From an uncultured Prevotellaceae bacterium (lineage in GTDB: Bacteria > Bacteroidota > Bacteroidia > Bacteroidales > Muribaculaceae): 46,066 nt of DNA. Under the pieces are notes generated by a model. That model had not been told where the DNA came from and made no database searches. It saw only the letters and a list, made by a program, of their open reading frames with translations. Positions 7,985-16,867 of the stretch are shown piece by piece (position 1 is the first letter of the stretch; each line of letters opens with the position of its first letter). Location: NCBI GenBank assembly GCA_900318345.1, contig ONKD01000016.1, positions 1 through 46,066 of the forward strand. The letters are read 5' to 3'. Position numbers and translations under genes: made by a program.

Positions 7985-8896
7985 ATGAATACCATTAAGA
8001 ATTTTGATGAGCTCATCGCTCACCTCAAGGAGAACAATGTTAAGAAACGTGTTGCTGTAGTTTGGGCTGCCGACGAGAAGACCCCCGCCGCTTGTGCCCA
8101 GGCTCTTGAAGCCGGCTTTATCGAGGCCATCTTTGTAGGCTGCCAAGACAAGCTCGAGGCCAATGAAGCCCTGAAGCCCTTTGCTGCCAGCATCAGCTAT
8201 GTGGATGCCAACGACGCCGACGACGCTGCCGCCAAGGCTGTTGCCCTCGTTCGTGAAAACAAGGCCGACGTGCTGATGAAAGGTCTCATCAACACCGATA
8301 ACCTGCTGCGTGCCGTCCTGAACAAGGAAACCGGCATCCTGCCCAAGGGCAACGTGCTGACCCATGCCGCTGTTGCTTCAATTCCCAGCTATCACAAATT
8401 CCTGATCTTTACCGATGCCGCTGTTATCCCTTATCCCAACCGTGAGCAGCGCATCGAGATGGTGAAATACATGTCTAACGTGGCCCGCAACTTCGGTATC
8501 GAGGAGCCCAAGGTCGCCCTCATCCACTGCACCGAGAAAGTGAACGGCAAGCACTTCCCCTTCACCGAGGACTATCCCGTGATCATAGAGATGGCCAAGA
8601 ACGGCGAGCTGGGCAAATGCATCGTTGACGGACCGCTTGACGCCAAGTGCGCTTGCAGCATGCACGCGATGGAAGCTAAGGGGCTGTCATCACCCTTGCA
8701 GGGCGACAGTGACGTGCTCATCATGCCCGACATCGAGGCCGGTAATGTGTTCTACAAAGCCATCACCCTGTTTGCAGGCGCAAGCACCGCTGGCCTGTTG
8801 CTGGGTGCCAAGTGCCCCGCTGTTGTTCCCTCACGTGCCGACAGCGCCCAGTCCAAGTTCTACAGCCTGGCCGTAGCCACCATGGCAGCCGAGTAA
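7985..8896 (+). CDS. ptb: Phosphate acetyl/butyryl transferase
   Basis: 303 residues, the usual length for phosphotransbutyrylase. It exchanges the CoA of butyryl-CoA (or a branched or short acyl-CoA) for phosphate, giving the acyl phosphate that butyrate kinase turns into acid plus ATP. Typical blocks are visible: VLMKGLINTD, LTHAAVASIP, DAAVIPYPN, DGPLDAKCA, QGDSDVLIMPDIEAGN and FAGASTAGLLLGAKCPAV. A strong promoter precedes it, and the (broken) butyrate kinase gene follows after 47 bp, so the two form the classic ptb-buk pair. In Bacteroidales this pair may serve butyrate or branched-chain acids from amino-acid breakdown; the sequence does not tell which. Confidence 0.95.
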   Translation: MNTIKNFDELIAHLKENNVKKRVAVVWAADEKTPAACAQALEAGFIEAIFVGCQDKLEANEALKPFAASISYVDANDADDAAAKAVALVRENKADVLMKGLINTDNLLRAVLNKETGILPKGNVLTHAAVASIPSYHKFLIFTDAAVIPYPNREQRIEMVKYMSNVARNFGIEEPKVALIHCTEKVNGKHFPFTEDYPVIIEMAKNGELGKCIVDGPLDAKCACSMHAMEAKGLSSPLQGDSDVLIMPDIEAGNVFYKAITLFAGASTAGLLLGAKCPAVVPSRADSAQSKFYSLAVATMAAE

Positions 8897-8943
8897 GCAC
8901 CTTAATATAATTATATAATAACTATAAAACTTCTTACCAACAC

Positions 8944-9922
8944 ATGATTATCTTAGTCATCAATCCAGGGTCAACCTCCACCAAGATGGCAGTTGTTGAG
9001 AACGGCGAGCCCCGCCTGATCAAAGTCATTCGTCACTCAGCCGAAGAGTTGGCTCCGTTTGCCAAGATTACTGACCAGTTTGACTTCCGCCGCAAGATGA
9101 TTCTTGGCGAGCTGGAAAAAGCCGGTATCCCCGTTAAGTTTGACGCGATTGTTGCTCGTGGCAGTCTGACCAAGCCCCTTCCCGGTGGTGTGTATGCCGT
9201 CGACGAGAACATGATTCAAGCTACCTATGCCAGCGAACACCAGCACGCATGCGACCTGGGTTGTGTTATTGCCAACGAGATTGCCAAGGGACTGGGTTGT
9301 CCCTGCTACATCGCCGATCCCGTTGTGACCGATGAGTTAAACGATTATGCCCGCGTGTGCGGTTTGTCAATGTTTAAGCGCGAGAGCATCTGGCACGCCC
9401 TGAACCAGCGCGCCATCGCCCGCCGCTTCGCCAAGGAGAACGGCAAGCGCTACGAGGACCTGAACCTCATCGTTCGAGGGTCCGTTCTCACCCGAGCGCG
9501 CCGGTAGCCTTCCCGCTAAGGCCCTGGTAAACCTGTGCTTCAGCGGTGAATACACACAGGACGAAATCCTCAAGATGATCTCAGGCAAGGGTGGCGTATT
9601 CTCACACCTGGGAACTACCGACATGATCGAGGCCGAGAAGATGATGAACAATGGCGACGAGAAAGCCAAGCTCGTTATCAACGCCATGATTTATCATATC
9701 GCCAAGGCTATCGCCGAGAAAGGTGCTGTGCTGTGCGGCAAGATTGATGCCATCCTGATCACTGGCGGTATCGCTTACTGGCAGTACATGGTTGATGAGC
9801 TCAAGAAGCGCGTCGACTGGATGGCTCCCGTTCACGTATATCCTGGCGAGGACGAGATGTCGGCACTGGCCGAGAATGCCATGGCAGTCCTCAATGGCGA
9901 CATCGAGGTGAAGAAGTACTAA
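8944..9922 (+). pseudogene. buk: Butyrate kinase, disrupted by an internal frame-shifting deletion
   Basis: The first part (8944 to about 9474) reads as the N-terminal half of butyrate kinase: ILVINPGSTSTKMAV phosphate-binding strand, AIVARGS, GGVYAVDENM, ADPVVTDEL, SIWHALNQRA, ending ..EDLNLIV. The frame then runs to a TAG at 9505-9507. From 9476 the next frame continues the family with EGPFSPERAGSLPAKALVNLCFSGEYTQDEI.. to ITGGIAYW, HVYPGEDEM and a stop at 9922. The family normally has about 26 residues between these points (AHLGGG..., the phosphate-2 loop, and the DVNNALDG segment), so roughly 77 bp are missing. The two halves give about 325 residues against the usual 350-360. As sequenced, the kinase cannot be active. 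A consensus or assembly error at this point is the main alternative. Confidence 0.85.
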
Positions 9923-9953
9923 GTTTAGACGTTAGACTTTTAGATTTTAACAG

Positions 9954-9983
9954 GCGAGGTGTTCACACTGATGAATGCCTCGC
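9954..9983. terminator. Hairpin between convergent buk and the LysE-family gene
   Basis: GCGAGGTGTTCA (9954-9965) pairs with TGAATGCCTCGC (9972-9983), a 12-bp stem with two G-U pairs. There is no strict T run on either side, but it lies between two genes that end towards each other (buk ends 9922, LysE-type ends 9997), so a shared two-way terminator is likely. Confidence 0.55.
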
Positions 9984-9996
9984 TTGATATTATGAT

Positions 9997-10653
9997 TCAG
10001 ATGATGTGGATTTCCTGGAGGTAGGCGTAGATGCCGGTCGCCAAGCCGTAGAACGAAAGCACGAGAATGATGATGCCGATGATGCGGTTAATGAGCCACA
10101 TGGAGCGGATATTAAAGTGGGTACGCACCTTATCCACAAAGAATGTGATGACGGCCCACCACAGCAAAGCACCAACGACAATGAAGGCATAGCCCATGAT
10201 GATGTGATACCACTTGTACTCGGGCAAGGGGAAGCCAAAGCGCGCGAACAGCGGGATAATCAGGAACATGATCAACGGATTGCTCAAGGTGAACAGGAAG
10301 CCTGTGGCCATGTCTCGCCAGTGGTCCTCGCGCTGGTCGATGTTCTCGGTAATCTGGCTCACGGGATTGTGGATAATCATGTAGATGGCATAAACGATCA
10401 GGATGATGCTGCCCACGATTTGCAGGATATTGACATTGTCGGCGATAAAGTCGGTCACAAGCGAGATGCCCAGTCCCATGAGCAGGCAATAGAACAAATC
10501 ACTTGCAGCTGCACCGACACCAGTGAAGAAACCCGAGTTGCGGCCCTTGTTCAACGTCCGCTGGACACACAATATGCCCACCGGTCCCATGGGTGCCGAG
10601 AGAAATATTCCAATCGACACACAACCAATAATTATGGATATTATCGTACCCAC
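9997..10653 (-). CDS. LysE/RhtB-family amino-acid exporter
   Basis: 218 residues with about six membrane helices. The N-terminal SIGIFLSAPMGPVGILCVQRTLNKGR carries the family motif (PGP-like MGPVG followed by a conserved basic loop), then GFFTGVGAAASDLFYCLLMGLG. Members export amino acids such as lysine, threonine or homoserine; the substrate here cannot be read from sequence. A central loop (residues about 104-118, SQITENIDQREDHWR) and GFLFTLSNPLIMFLIIPLFARFG match the second half of the family. A minus-strand TACATTTG box lies at 10690-10683, about 30 bp before the ATG, so the gene probably has its own promoter. Confidence 0.88.
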   Translation of the reverse strand: MGTIISIIIGCVSIGIFLSAPMGPVGILCVQRTLNKGRNSGFFTGVGAAASDLFYCLLMGLGISLVTDFIADNVNILQIVGSIILIVYAIYMIIHNPVSQITENIDQREDHWRDMATGFLFTLSNPLIMFLIIPLFARFGFPLPEYKWYHIIMGYAFIVVGALLWWAVITFFVDKVRTHFNIRSMWLINRIIGIIILVLSFYGLATGIYAYLQEIHII

Positions 10654-10731
10654 TATTTCGAAGGTTCTTCAGTTATAACCTGCAAATGTAATAAAAAGAT
10701 TTGAGTTGACAGTTATTAGTGCCGAGTTTTT

Positions 10732-11367
10732 TCAGTCACTAATTCGCGGCATGAGACTATAGGCCACAATCGAGATCTGGGGACGCCGCGACAATTCCCC
10801 GGGATTGGAGCCCGGAGCGCCCTCGGGGACCGCCATTCCCCGCTCGGCATAAAACTTAATCCAATAGTCGGTTACCTGTCCAGTAGCGTCATGGAATGAC
10901 ATCGGCACTGGGCTAAAGATGAGATTGCCCTGGCTGTCCACATAGTTCAACTGAACTAACTCGCTGCAATAGATGGCGCTGTCGCCCGGCAGGTACAAGT
11001 CATCATAGGGTTTTCCCACCATCATGAGACATCGCCGCACCGACTTGCGGATATCCACATCGCCATTCACCCTGCCTACAAGATGGTGGGGATTCTCGCA
11101 GCAGAAAGTATCGATGGGCGTGAGACAAACCGCGGGTTTCTTTGCCTCAATGACATATAGTGGTCCATTGTCGCCACCGATGCGGTGAACGATAGCCACA
11201 TGGTCGATGCTCATGCCTTGAGTTCCTTGTGTAACATCGGTAATGGCATTGGGCTCATTGGGACAACAGAAAAGCAGGTCGCCCTCTTGTAACACTTGGC
11301 CCGATAGCGACATGAATGAAAAGACAACTAGCAGTAGGGCAAGGATTCTAGTACCAAGTGACGCCAT
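10732..11367 (-). CDS. Secreted YiiX/YaeF-like papain-fold cysteine hydrolase
   Basis: 211 residues from the ATG at 11367, chosen because MASLGTRILALLLVVFSFMSLSG is a signal peptide; eight more codons upstream are open. The mature part starts LQEGDLLFC and has IDHVAIVHRIG with the His, an acidic YVIEA strand, and a later IYCSELVQLNY with the Cys. This order (His before Cys) is that of the circularly permuted NlpC/P60-like YiiX/YaeF hydrolases. Relatives are linked to cell-wall or lipid amide hydrolysis, but the substrate is unknown. Its start lies within the last 20 bp of the lptD gene, so it is translationally coupled to lptD and probably acts in the periplasm. Confidence 0.75.
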   Translation of the reverse strand: MASLGTRILALLLVVFSFMSLSGQVLQEGDLLFCCPNEPNAITDVTQGTQGMSIDHVAIVHRIGGDNGPLYVIEAKKPAVCLTPIDTFCCENPHHLVGRVNGDVDIRKSVRRCLMMVGKPYDDLYLPGDSAIYCSELVQLNYVDSQGNLIFSPVPMSFHDATGQVTDYWIKFYAERGMAVPEGAPGSNPGELSRRPQISIVAYSLMPRISD

Positions 11368-14080
11368 TAGAGATGCTGGAATGCTTGTCATACTTCACAT
11401 CCTGCAAGATCGACGACTTGACAGCGATGTGGAAGTTGTAACTCTTGTAAGGACCCACGGGCACGAAGCTTGCACTCATCTCGAAGCAGTGCATCTGGCG
11501 GGATATGCTGCAATTCATATAGGCGATTTTGTGGGTGTCAAAATTATAGCTTGCCGAAGCCGAGAATGCCCAGTTCTTAGTCGGACGGATGCTCGCGTTC
11601 ATGCTCAGGTTTTGGGTCCAACGGCCGTTATACTCGAGTTTATCGTAGTTGAATGAGCCGTAACCGTAGGACAACGAGTAGTTAACCGTCAAGTTCCACG
11701 GGCAGTCCCACTTGGCATAGCCGTCAATGAGTTCCAGATCGGTAGTCGGGCCAGAAGCGTTGCCACTGTTCTCGTCCTGGTCGTCCATGTTGGGATCACG
11801 CGCCTGCTCGCTGGTGGGCGTTTTTTCTTTTTTATCCTTATCCTTCTTGCGCTTGAACGTGTCGTTATTAAAAGTATAGGAGAACGACGTGCCAGTGCTT
11901 GACAGGCGGCCCCAACCACCGCCATTGAACAGGCGTAGCTTGTTAATCCTCACTGGTGTGCCAGCCTCATTCAAGGCATATTTATAGACATCCCATGTTG
12001 CACTCAAGCTGAGGTTAAAGCCCTTGGTGAGTCGCAGCATGATGCTGGTATTCAGGTTGCTCCATTTCATCGAGTCGGCAGCCAAGTTACAGGACTGGCT
12101 CAAGGTGAAATTCTCGATGAGTGAAATCTTTTTAAACCCTGTGCTGTCGCTCTCACTTTTAACCTTTGCCTCCAGGTTGTTGGCGATGTTAAATGAGATG
12201 GTACCAGACTTGCCGTTGGGCGCGCTGCCGTAGAGGCCGTGCTGGAAGTAGCTATATCGGTTGTTGTGATGGATGCCACTAGCGTCAACATAGTCCAGGT
12301 TGCCGTAATAGCCCCACCATGGAGCGCCAAAGTCGGGAGTTGCTGAGAACGAGATGCTGGGCGTCATCACGTGGCGCACCATCTGCAGTTTCTCGCTGAG
12401 CTTGCCCAAGAACTTAAGCGGCTTGAAGAAACCATAAACCTTGGTGCTGAGCGTGACCGCGAAATTGAAGTCAAAGATATTGTAAAAGCCATAGGTCGTG
12501 TCACGCACCACAGCACTGGCGTTGGGATCCCATTGCTGCTTGATCTTGCTGGTGTACATGCGGTCATTCATGGTGATCGAGGGCGTGATGTTGAAGTACT
12601 TCATCACATTGAACGTCGCCTGGACGGGCATCGTGTGGCTCATGCCGTTGCGCCAGTCCTTAACCAGGCTCTTGTGCAGGAACTCGTCTTGTTTAGCTGT
12701 CAACGAGTTCTGGAATTTTCCCGTGTAGCTGATCTTGATTTTCTCATACCAGCGCTCGTCGCCCACAGTGCGCTTGCGCTTGAAAGGCGCCGTCTGGGTC
12801 ATGTTGATCGTGATATTGGGGAACGATACCGTGATAGTCGAGTCGGCTGTGCGCTGCGAGATGTTGGCGTTTGTCGAGATGGACCACTTGCTGTTGGGAA
12901 TCTTGTATGTCAAGTTCACCGTACTGCTCTTGGTATTCTCGGTAAAGGCATTGGTGTAATAAGTGTTGAGGCTATTGCGGGTATAACCAGTCGTTGCAAA
13001 ATTCACACTTGCCGAGAAGGTCATATAGGGATTAGCCTTCTGGCTCTGGCTGTGGTTCCACAACACCTGGAAATTGTGCATCTTGTTATAGTCGGGGTCG
13101 CCTTTCTGACCCGTCACCGTAGTCAGGTAATTGACACTGAACGAGCCTGAATGCTTATAGCGCCAAGCATAGGATGACTGGGCCGACAAGCCCCATGAGC
13201 CTCGGGTATAGATCTCGCCGGTGATAGCGAGGTCGGCATGCTGGCTCAATGCCAGGTAGTAACCACCATTGCGCAGGTAGAAGCCACGGTTGTAGTCCTC
13301 ACCGAAGGTGGGCACCAGGATGCCGCTCTGGTACTTCTCGCTAAATGGGAAATAACCAAAGGGCACCGCAATCGGTAGCGGCAAGTCTTCCAATACCATA
13401 TATGCAGGGCCGGTCACGACATTCTTTTTAGGCTTGACCTTAGCCTTGGTGAGCTGGAAATAGAAGTGAGGGTGCTCATGGTCATCACAGGTGGTATAGC
13501 GGCCATCCTTGATATAGTAGTAATCGTCCTCGGTTTTCTTGGTGATACCGCCAGTGAGGAAGCCCTCGCCCTGCTCGGTGACAATGTCGGTGATGTAGCC
13601 TCGCTTGGTCTTGAAGTTGTATTTCATGATGCGCGACTGGTACTCGCCGCTGTTGTCCTTAAACACAGGCGTACCTGATAGATCGCCAACGCTGTCAGGG
13701 ACACCGATGGCATGCACCTGGCTACTGTCCATGTCCATGCTGATTTGTGCTGCCGTCAGGTCCACGTCGCCATAGATGACCTTGCTCTGGCCATACATCG
13801 TCGCGTGATTGCGCCCGATGAGGATAATGCTGTCCTTAGCGTTAAACTGCACCACATGATCAAGATCGACCTTCACGCGCTTGAAACGGCTAGTGTCTTG
13901 GGGCAAGGCTGGAGCGGGTTTTATTGAATCGCCCTCGGCTCTGACAATGGAGTCCACCGCTTGGGTCAAGTCCAGTATTTGCACTGTCTCTTGGCCATGC
14001 AGCAAAGCTGGTAGCAGCACACATGCCAGTACCAGTAAGACAATGATATGGAGACTTCTTGTCGTCAATGTCCTTTTCAC
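11348..14080 (-). CDS. lptD: LPS-assembly outer-membrane protein LptD
   Basis: 910 residues. A signal peptide (MKRTLTTRSLHIIVLLVLACVLLPALLHG) is followed by a jellyroll LptD/OstA N-domain (about 70-190: VVQFNAKDSIILIGRN, MYGQSKVIYGDVDLTAAQISMDM) and a long beta-barrel of about 700 residues with many aromatic-ended strands. The block DLPLPIAVPFGYFPFSEKYQSGILVPTFGEDYNRGFYLRNGGYY is characteristic of LptD. The protein inserts lipopolysaccharide into the outer leaflet together with LptE. A low-complexity loop (KRKKDKDKKEKTPTSEQARDPNMDDQDENSGN, about 735-765) is unusual and probably surface-exposed or periplasmic. The downstream YiiX-like gene overlaps its end by 20 bp. The promoter at 14095-14125 leaves almost no leader. 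Confidence 0.88.
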   Translation of the reverse strand: MKRTLTTRSLHIIVLLVLACVLLPALLHGQETVQILDLTQAVDSIVRAEGDSIKPAPALPQDTSRFKRVKVDLDHVVQFNAKDSIILIGRNHATMYGQSKVIYGDVDLTAAQISMDMDSSQVHAIGVPDSVGDLSGTPVFKDNSGEYQSRIMKYNFKTKRGYITDIVTEQGEGFLTGGITKKTEDDYYYIKDGRYTTCDDHEHPHFYFQLTKAKVKPKKNVVTGPAYMVLEDLPLPIAVPFGYFPFSEKYQSGILVPTFGEDYNRGFYLRNGGYYLALSQHADLAITGEIYTRGSWGLSAQSSYAWRYKHSGSFSVNYLTTVTGQKGDPDYNKMHNFQVLWNHSQSQKANPYMTFSASVNFATTGYTRNSLNTYYTNAFTENTKSSTVNLTYKIPNSKWSISTNANISQRTADSTITVSFPNITINMTQTAPFKRKRTVGDERWYEKIKISYTGKFQNSLTAKQDEFLHKSLVKDWRNGMSHTMPVQATFNVMKYFNITPSITMNDRMYTSKIKQQWDPNASAVVRDTTYGFYNIFDFNFAVTLSTKVYGFFKPLKFLGKLSEKLQMVRHVMTPSISFSATPDFGAPWWGYYGNLDYVDASGIHHNNRYSYFQHGLYGSAPNGKSGTISFNIANNLEAKVKSESDSTGFKKISLIENFTLSQSCNLAADSMKWSNLNTSIMLRLTKGFNLSLSATWDVYKYALNEAGTPVRINKLRLFNGGGWGRLSSTGTSFSYTFNNDTFKRKKDKDKKEKTPTSEQARDPNMDDQDENSGNASGPTTDLELIDGYAKWDCPWNLTVNYSLSYGYGSFNYDKLEYNGRWTQNLSMNASIRPTKNWAFSASASYNFDTHKIAYMNCSISRQMHCFEMSASFVPVGPYKSYNFHIAVKSSILQDVKYDKHSSISNGVTWY

Positions 14081-14094
14081 GTCGAAATAACATG

Positions 14095-14125
14095 CAAAGA
14101 TAGTGCAAAACGATAGTAGAACAAG
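14095..14125 (-). promoter_or_regulatory. Probable promoter of lptD
   Basis: On the minus strand: CTTG (14125-14122, one mismatch to TTTG), a 19-bp spacer, and TATCTTTG (14102-14095). The box ends 14 bp before the lptD ATG, so the mRNA leader would be only a few bases. Confidence 0.55.
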
Positions 14126-14158
14126 TAAGATTTAGTTTTATTATCGTTTTTTAGCATT

Positions 14159-14192
14159 GCAGCCACAATTACGCAGCCACAATTATGCAACC
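14159..14192. repeat. Short tandem repeat, 14-bp unit
   Basis: GCAGCCACAATTAC (14159-14172) and GCAGCCACAATTAT (14173-14186) are adjacent copies, and GCAACC starts a decayed third. It lies in the spacer between the glgP terminator and the lptD promoter, with no gene on it. Confidence 0.7.
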
Positions 14193-14223
14193 ATGAGAAG
14201 CATCATTGAGGCCATTATTCACG

Positions 14224-14274
14224 AAAAAAACAATAAAAATACTGCCCGCATGACACTGAGGCTGTGCGGGCAGT
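14224..14274 (-). terminator. Intrinsic terminator after the glycogen genes
   Basis: A perfect 10-bp stem (ACTGCCCGCA at 14241-14250, TGCGGGCAGT at 14265-14274) is followed on the minus strand by ATTTTTATTGTTTTTTT. It lies 20 bp after the stop of the phosphorylase gene. Confidence 0.92.
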
Positions 14275-14294
14275 GAAAACTCTTAACAGATGGA

Positions 14295-16847
14295 TTAGAA
14301 CCACTTGAGATAAGCGAAGTCCTGACGGTGAGGCAGGTTCTTGTTCCACGGATAGATACGGAAAGCGTAACGGAAGATGCCGTTAGTCCTGATGGGCGTC
14401 GTGATTCTGTAAGTGAGCACATCGCCATCGGTAGCAACCACATCAAATTCAGCAGCGCGATGGAACTTAACATCGCCGTCTTCCTCCTTGTACACCACGA
14501 TCTCAGCCTTGATATCCTTGCCCAAGCCAGCGGTATCAATCTTCATGGTGTAGGTCACATTCTCGGTGGTATTGGTGATGGTATCGCTATTGTCATCGAT
14601 TTCATCAACAAGCTTCACATCCTCCCAGCGATCGGCCACTTTCTCTTTCCAAGCAACGATTTCCTTAGCCAGGGCATAGTTCTTGGCGATGAGCTTGCGG
14701 GCACGCTCAGTCTGGGGACAATAGAACTTATCAAAATAGTCCTTCATCATGCGCGACATGGTATAGTTGGGCGCGATGTGGCAAATCGAGTTCTTGATGT
14801 ACTGGATCCACTCGGGTGAATAACCCTTGCTGTTCTTAGCAAAGTAGAGGGGAATAATCTCGTTCTCGAGCATCGAGTAGATCGTGGCCGAGTCGAGCTT
14901 ATCCTGCTGATCCTGCTCGGTGTAAGTGCGCTTGCTGGTCAATGCCCAGCCAGCACCCTCGCGATAACCCTCATACCACCAGCCATCAAGCACCGAGAAG
15001 TTGAGCAAGCCGTTCATCTCGGCCTTCTCGCCCGAAGTACCCGATGCCTCGAGGGGGCGTGTGGGCGTGTTGAGCCAAACGTCAACACCGGTAATGAGTC
15101 GCTTGGACAGCGTCATGTCATAATTCTCGAGGAAGATAATCTTACCCAGGAATTCGGGCATCTTGCTGATTTCGATGATGCGCTTGATGAGTCCCTGACC
15201 GGCGCCATCGGCGGGATGAGCCTTACCGGCAAAGATGAACTGCACAGGGAACTGCTCGTTGTTGACGATCTTTTTCAGTCGGTCCAGATCGTTGAACAAC
15301 AGATAAGCGCGCTTGTAGGTGGCAAAGCGACGGGCAAAGCCAATGAGCAGCGCATTGGGGTTGATCTTGTCAACAATGCTGGTGATGCGGGTGGGATCAC
15401 CCTGATTCTTGAGCCAGCTGTCGCGGAAGTCACGCTTCAAGAAGCGGATGAACTTTTGCTTCAACATCATGCGCATCTCCCAGATTTTCTCGTCAGGAAC
15501 GTTCATCAGGGGCTCCCAAGTCGACTCCAGTTCCTGTTTATCCAAGAATCCCTCGCCCAGCACCTGCTTGTAGAACACTTTCCACTCGCTGGCGGCCCAA
15601 GTGGGCATGTGAACGCCATTGGTGACATATCCCACATGAGACTCCTCGGGGGCATAGCCCTTCCACAGTCCAGCAAACATCTTCTTGGACACCTCGCCAT
15701 GGAGCCAGCTCACGCCATTGCTCTCCTGGGTTGTGTTCAATGCGAATGTGCTCATGCAGAAACGCTCATCGCTACCGGGATTCTCACGACCCATATCCAT
15801 CAGTTCCTGCCAGGAAATACCCAAACGTGCGGGATACTCGCCCATGTACTTGCCGAAGAGTTCCTCGTCAAAATAGTCGTGACCAGCGGGAACGGGAGTG
15901 TGTACCGTGTAGAGCGAAGTGGCGCGGACAATCTCGAGCGCCTCGTTGAAGTTCAAGCCATCCTCCTGCACCATATCCACCAATCGCTGTAGATTGAGCA
16001 ATGCGGCATGGCCCTCGTTGCAATGATAGATATCGGCCTTGATGCCCAAACGCTTCAGCAGCAGGACGCCGCCAATGCCGAGCAGGTATTCCTGCTTGAT
16101 GCGGTTTTCCCAATCGCCACCATAAAGCTTGTGGGTGATCTCGCGGTCATACTCGCTATTGAGGTCCAAATCGGTGTCAAGCAGATAAAGCTTCACACGG
16201 CCCACATTAGCCTGCCATACGTTGGCATAAATGATGCGTCCAGGATAAGGCACCTCGTGAACCAACTGGTGGCCATTCTCGTCCAGTACCGGCTCAATGG
16301 GGAGCTGGCTGAAGTTTTGTGCCTCATAGTTGGCGATTTGCTGGCCATCCATCGCAAGGGTCTGGGTAAAATATCCGTAGCGATACAGGAAACCCACAGC
16401 CGTCATGTTCACGCGGCGGTCACTTGCCTCTTTCACATAGTCACCAGCCAAAATGCCCAAACCACCTGAATAAATCTTGAGGGCATTGCACAATCCATAT
16501 TCCATACAGAAGTAAGCCACTGAGGGCAGATCGTTGCGCAACGGCTGCTTCATGTACTCCTTGTACACCTCATAGGTGCTGTCGATGCGGGCCATCATAG
16601 CGGAATCGGCTTTGATCGCTTCAATCTTTTCGTTGGTGAGGCGCTGGAGCATCTTGACGGGATTCTCGCTGGTAGCACGCCAGGTATCGCGATCCAGGTC
16701 ATGGAACAGGGTCTTACCCTCACTATTCCATGCCCACCACAAGTTGCGCGACATTTCATTCAGTTTCTGGAGTTTGCCAGGCAATTCTGACTTTATAATA
16801 ATGTTTCTCCACTGCGGTTCGTTGCTGTTGCTAACTTTAATCTTCAT
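14295..16847 (-). CDS. glgP: Alpha-glucan (glycogen) phosphorylase, GT35
   Basis: 850 residues. It releases glucose-1-phosphate from the ends of glycogen or malto-oligosaccharides using pyridoxal phosphate. Recognisable blocks: [10 protein letters not shown] near the N terminus, the YGIC-like region [29 protein letters not shown] (about 116-144), HCNEGHAA (about 275-282), HTPVPAGHD, and the C-domain [47 protein letters not shown] with the PLP region, and DGWWYEGY. These belong to the short bacterial alpha-glucan phosphorylase subfamily rather than the muscle type. It is 20 bp downstream of the glycogen synthase gene on the same strand, forming a two-gene synthesis and breakdown unit closed by the terminator at 14224-14274. 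Confidence 0.94.
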   Translation of the reverse strand: MKIKVSNSNEPQWRNIIIKSELPGKLQKLNEMSRNLWWAWNSEGKTLFHDLDRDTWRATSENPVKMLQRLTNEKIEAIKADSAMMARIDSTYEVYKEYMKQPLRNDLPSVAYFCMEYGLCNALKIYSGGLGILAGDYVKEASDRRVNMTAVGFLYRYGYFTQTLAMDGQQIANYEAQNFSQLPIEPVLDENGHQLVHEVPYPGRIIYANVWQANVGRVKLYLLDTDLDLNSEYDREITHKLYGGDWENRIKQEYLLGIGGVLLLKRLGIKADIYHCNEGHAALLNLQRLVDMVQEDGLNFNEALEIVRATSLYTVHTPVPAGHDYFDEELFGKYMGEYPARLGISWQELMDMGRENPGSDERFCMSTFALNTTQESNGVSWLHGEVSKKMFAGLWKGYAPEESHVGYVTNGVHMPTWAASEWKVFYKQVLGEGFLDKQELESTWEPLMNVPDEKIWEMRMMLKQKFIRFLKRDFRDSWLKNQGDPTRITSIVDKINPNALLIGFARRFATYKRAYLLFNDLDRLKKIVNNEQFPVQFIFAGKAHPADGAGQGLIKRIIEISKMPEFLGKIIFLENYDMTLSKRLITGVDVWLNTPTRPLEASGTSGEKAEMNGLLNFSVLDGWWYEGYREGAGWALTSKRTYTEQDQQDKLDSATIYSMLENEIIPLYFAKNSKGYSPEWIQYIKNSICHIAPNYTMSRMMKDYFDKFYCPQTERARKLIAKNYALAKEIVAWKEKVADRWEDVKLVDEIDDNSDTITNTTENVTYTMKIDTAGLGKDIKAEIVVYKEEDGDVKFHRAAEFDVVATDGDVLTYRITTPIRTNGIFRYAFRIYPWNKNLPHRQDFAYLKWF

Positions 16848-16867
16848 AATTGTTATTCTATTGATTC

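Noticed and set aside
12371-13150. Plus-strand open frame of 259 codons opposite lptD
   Set aside because: A shadow of the lptD codons, rich in His/Val/Arg, without signal, motif or promoter.
15216-15992. Plus-strand open frame of 258 codons opposite glgP
   Set aside because: A shadow of the phosphorylase gene with no recognisable domain.
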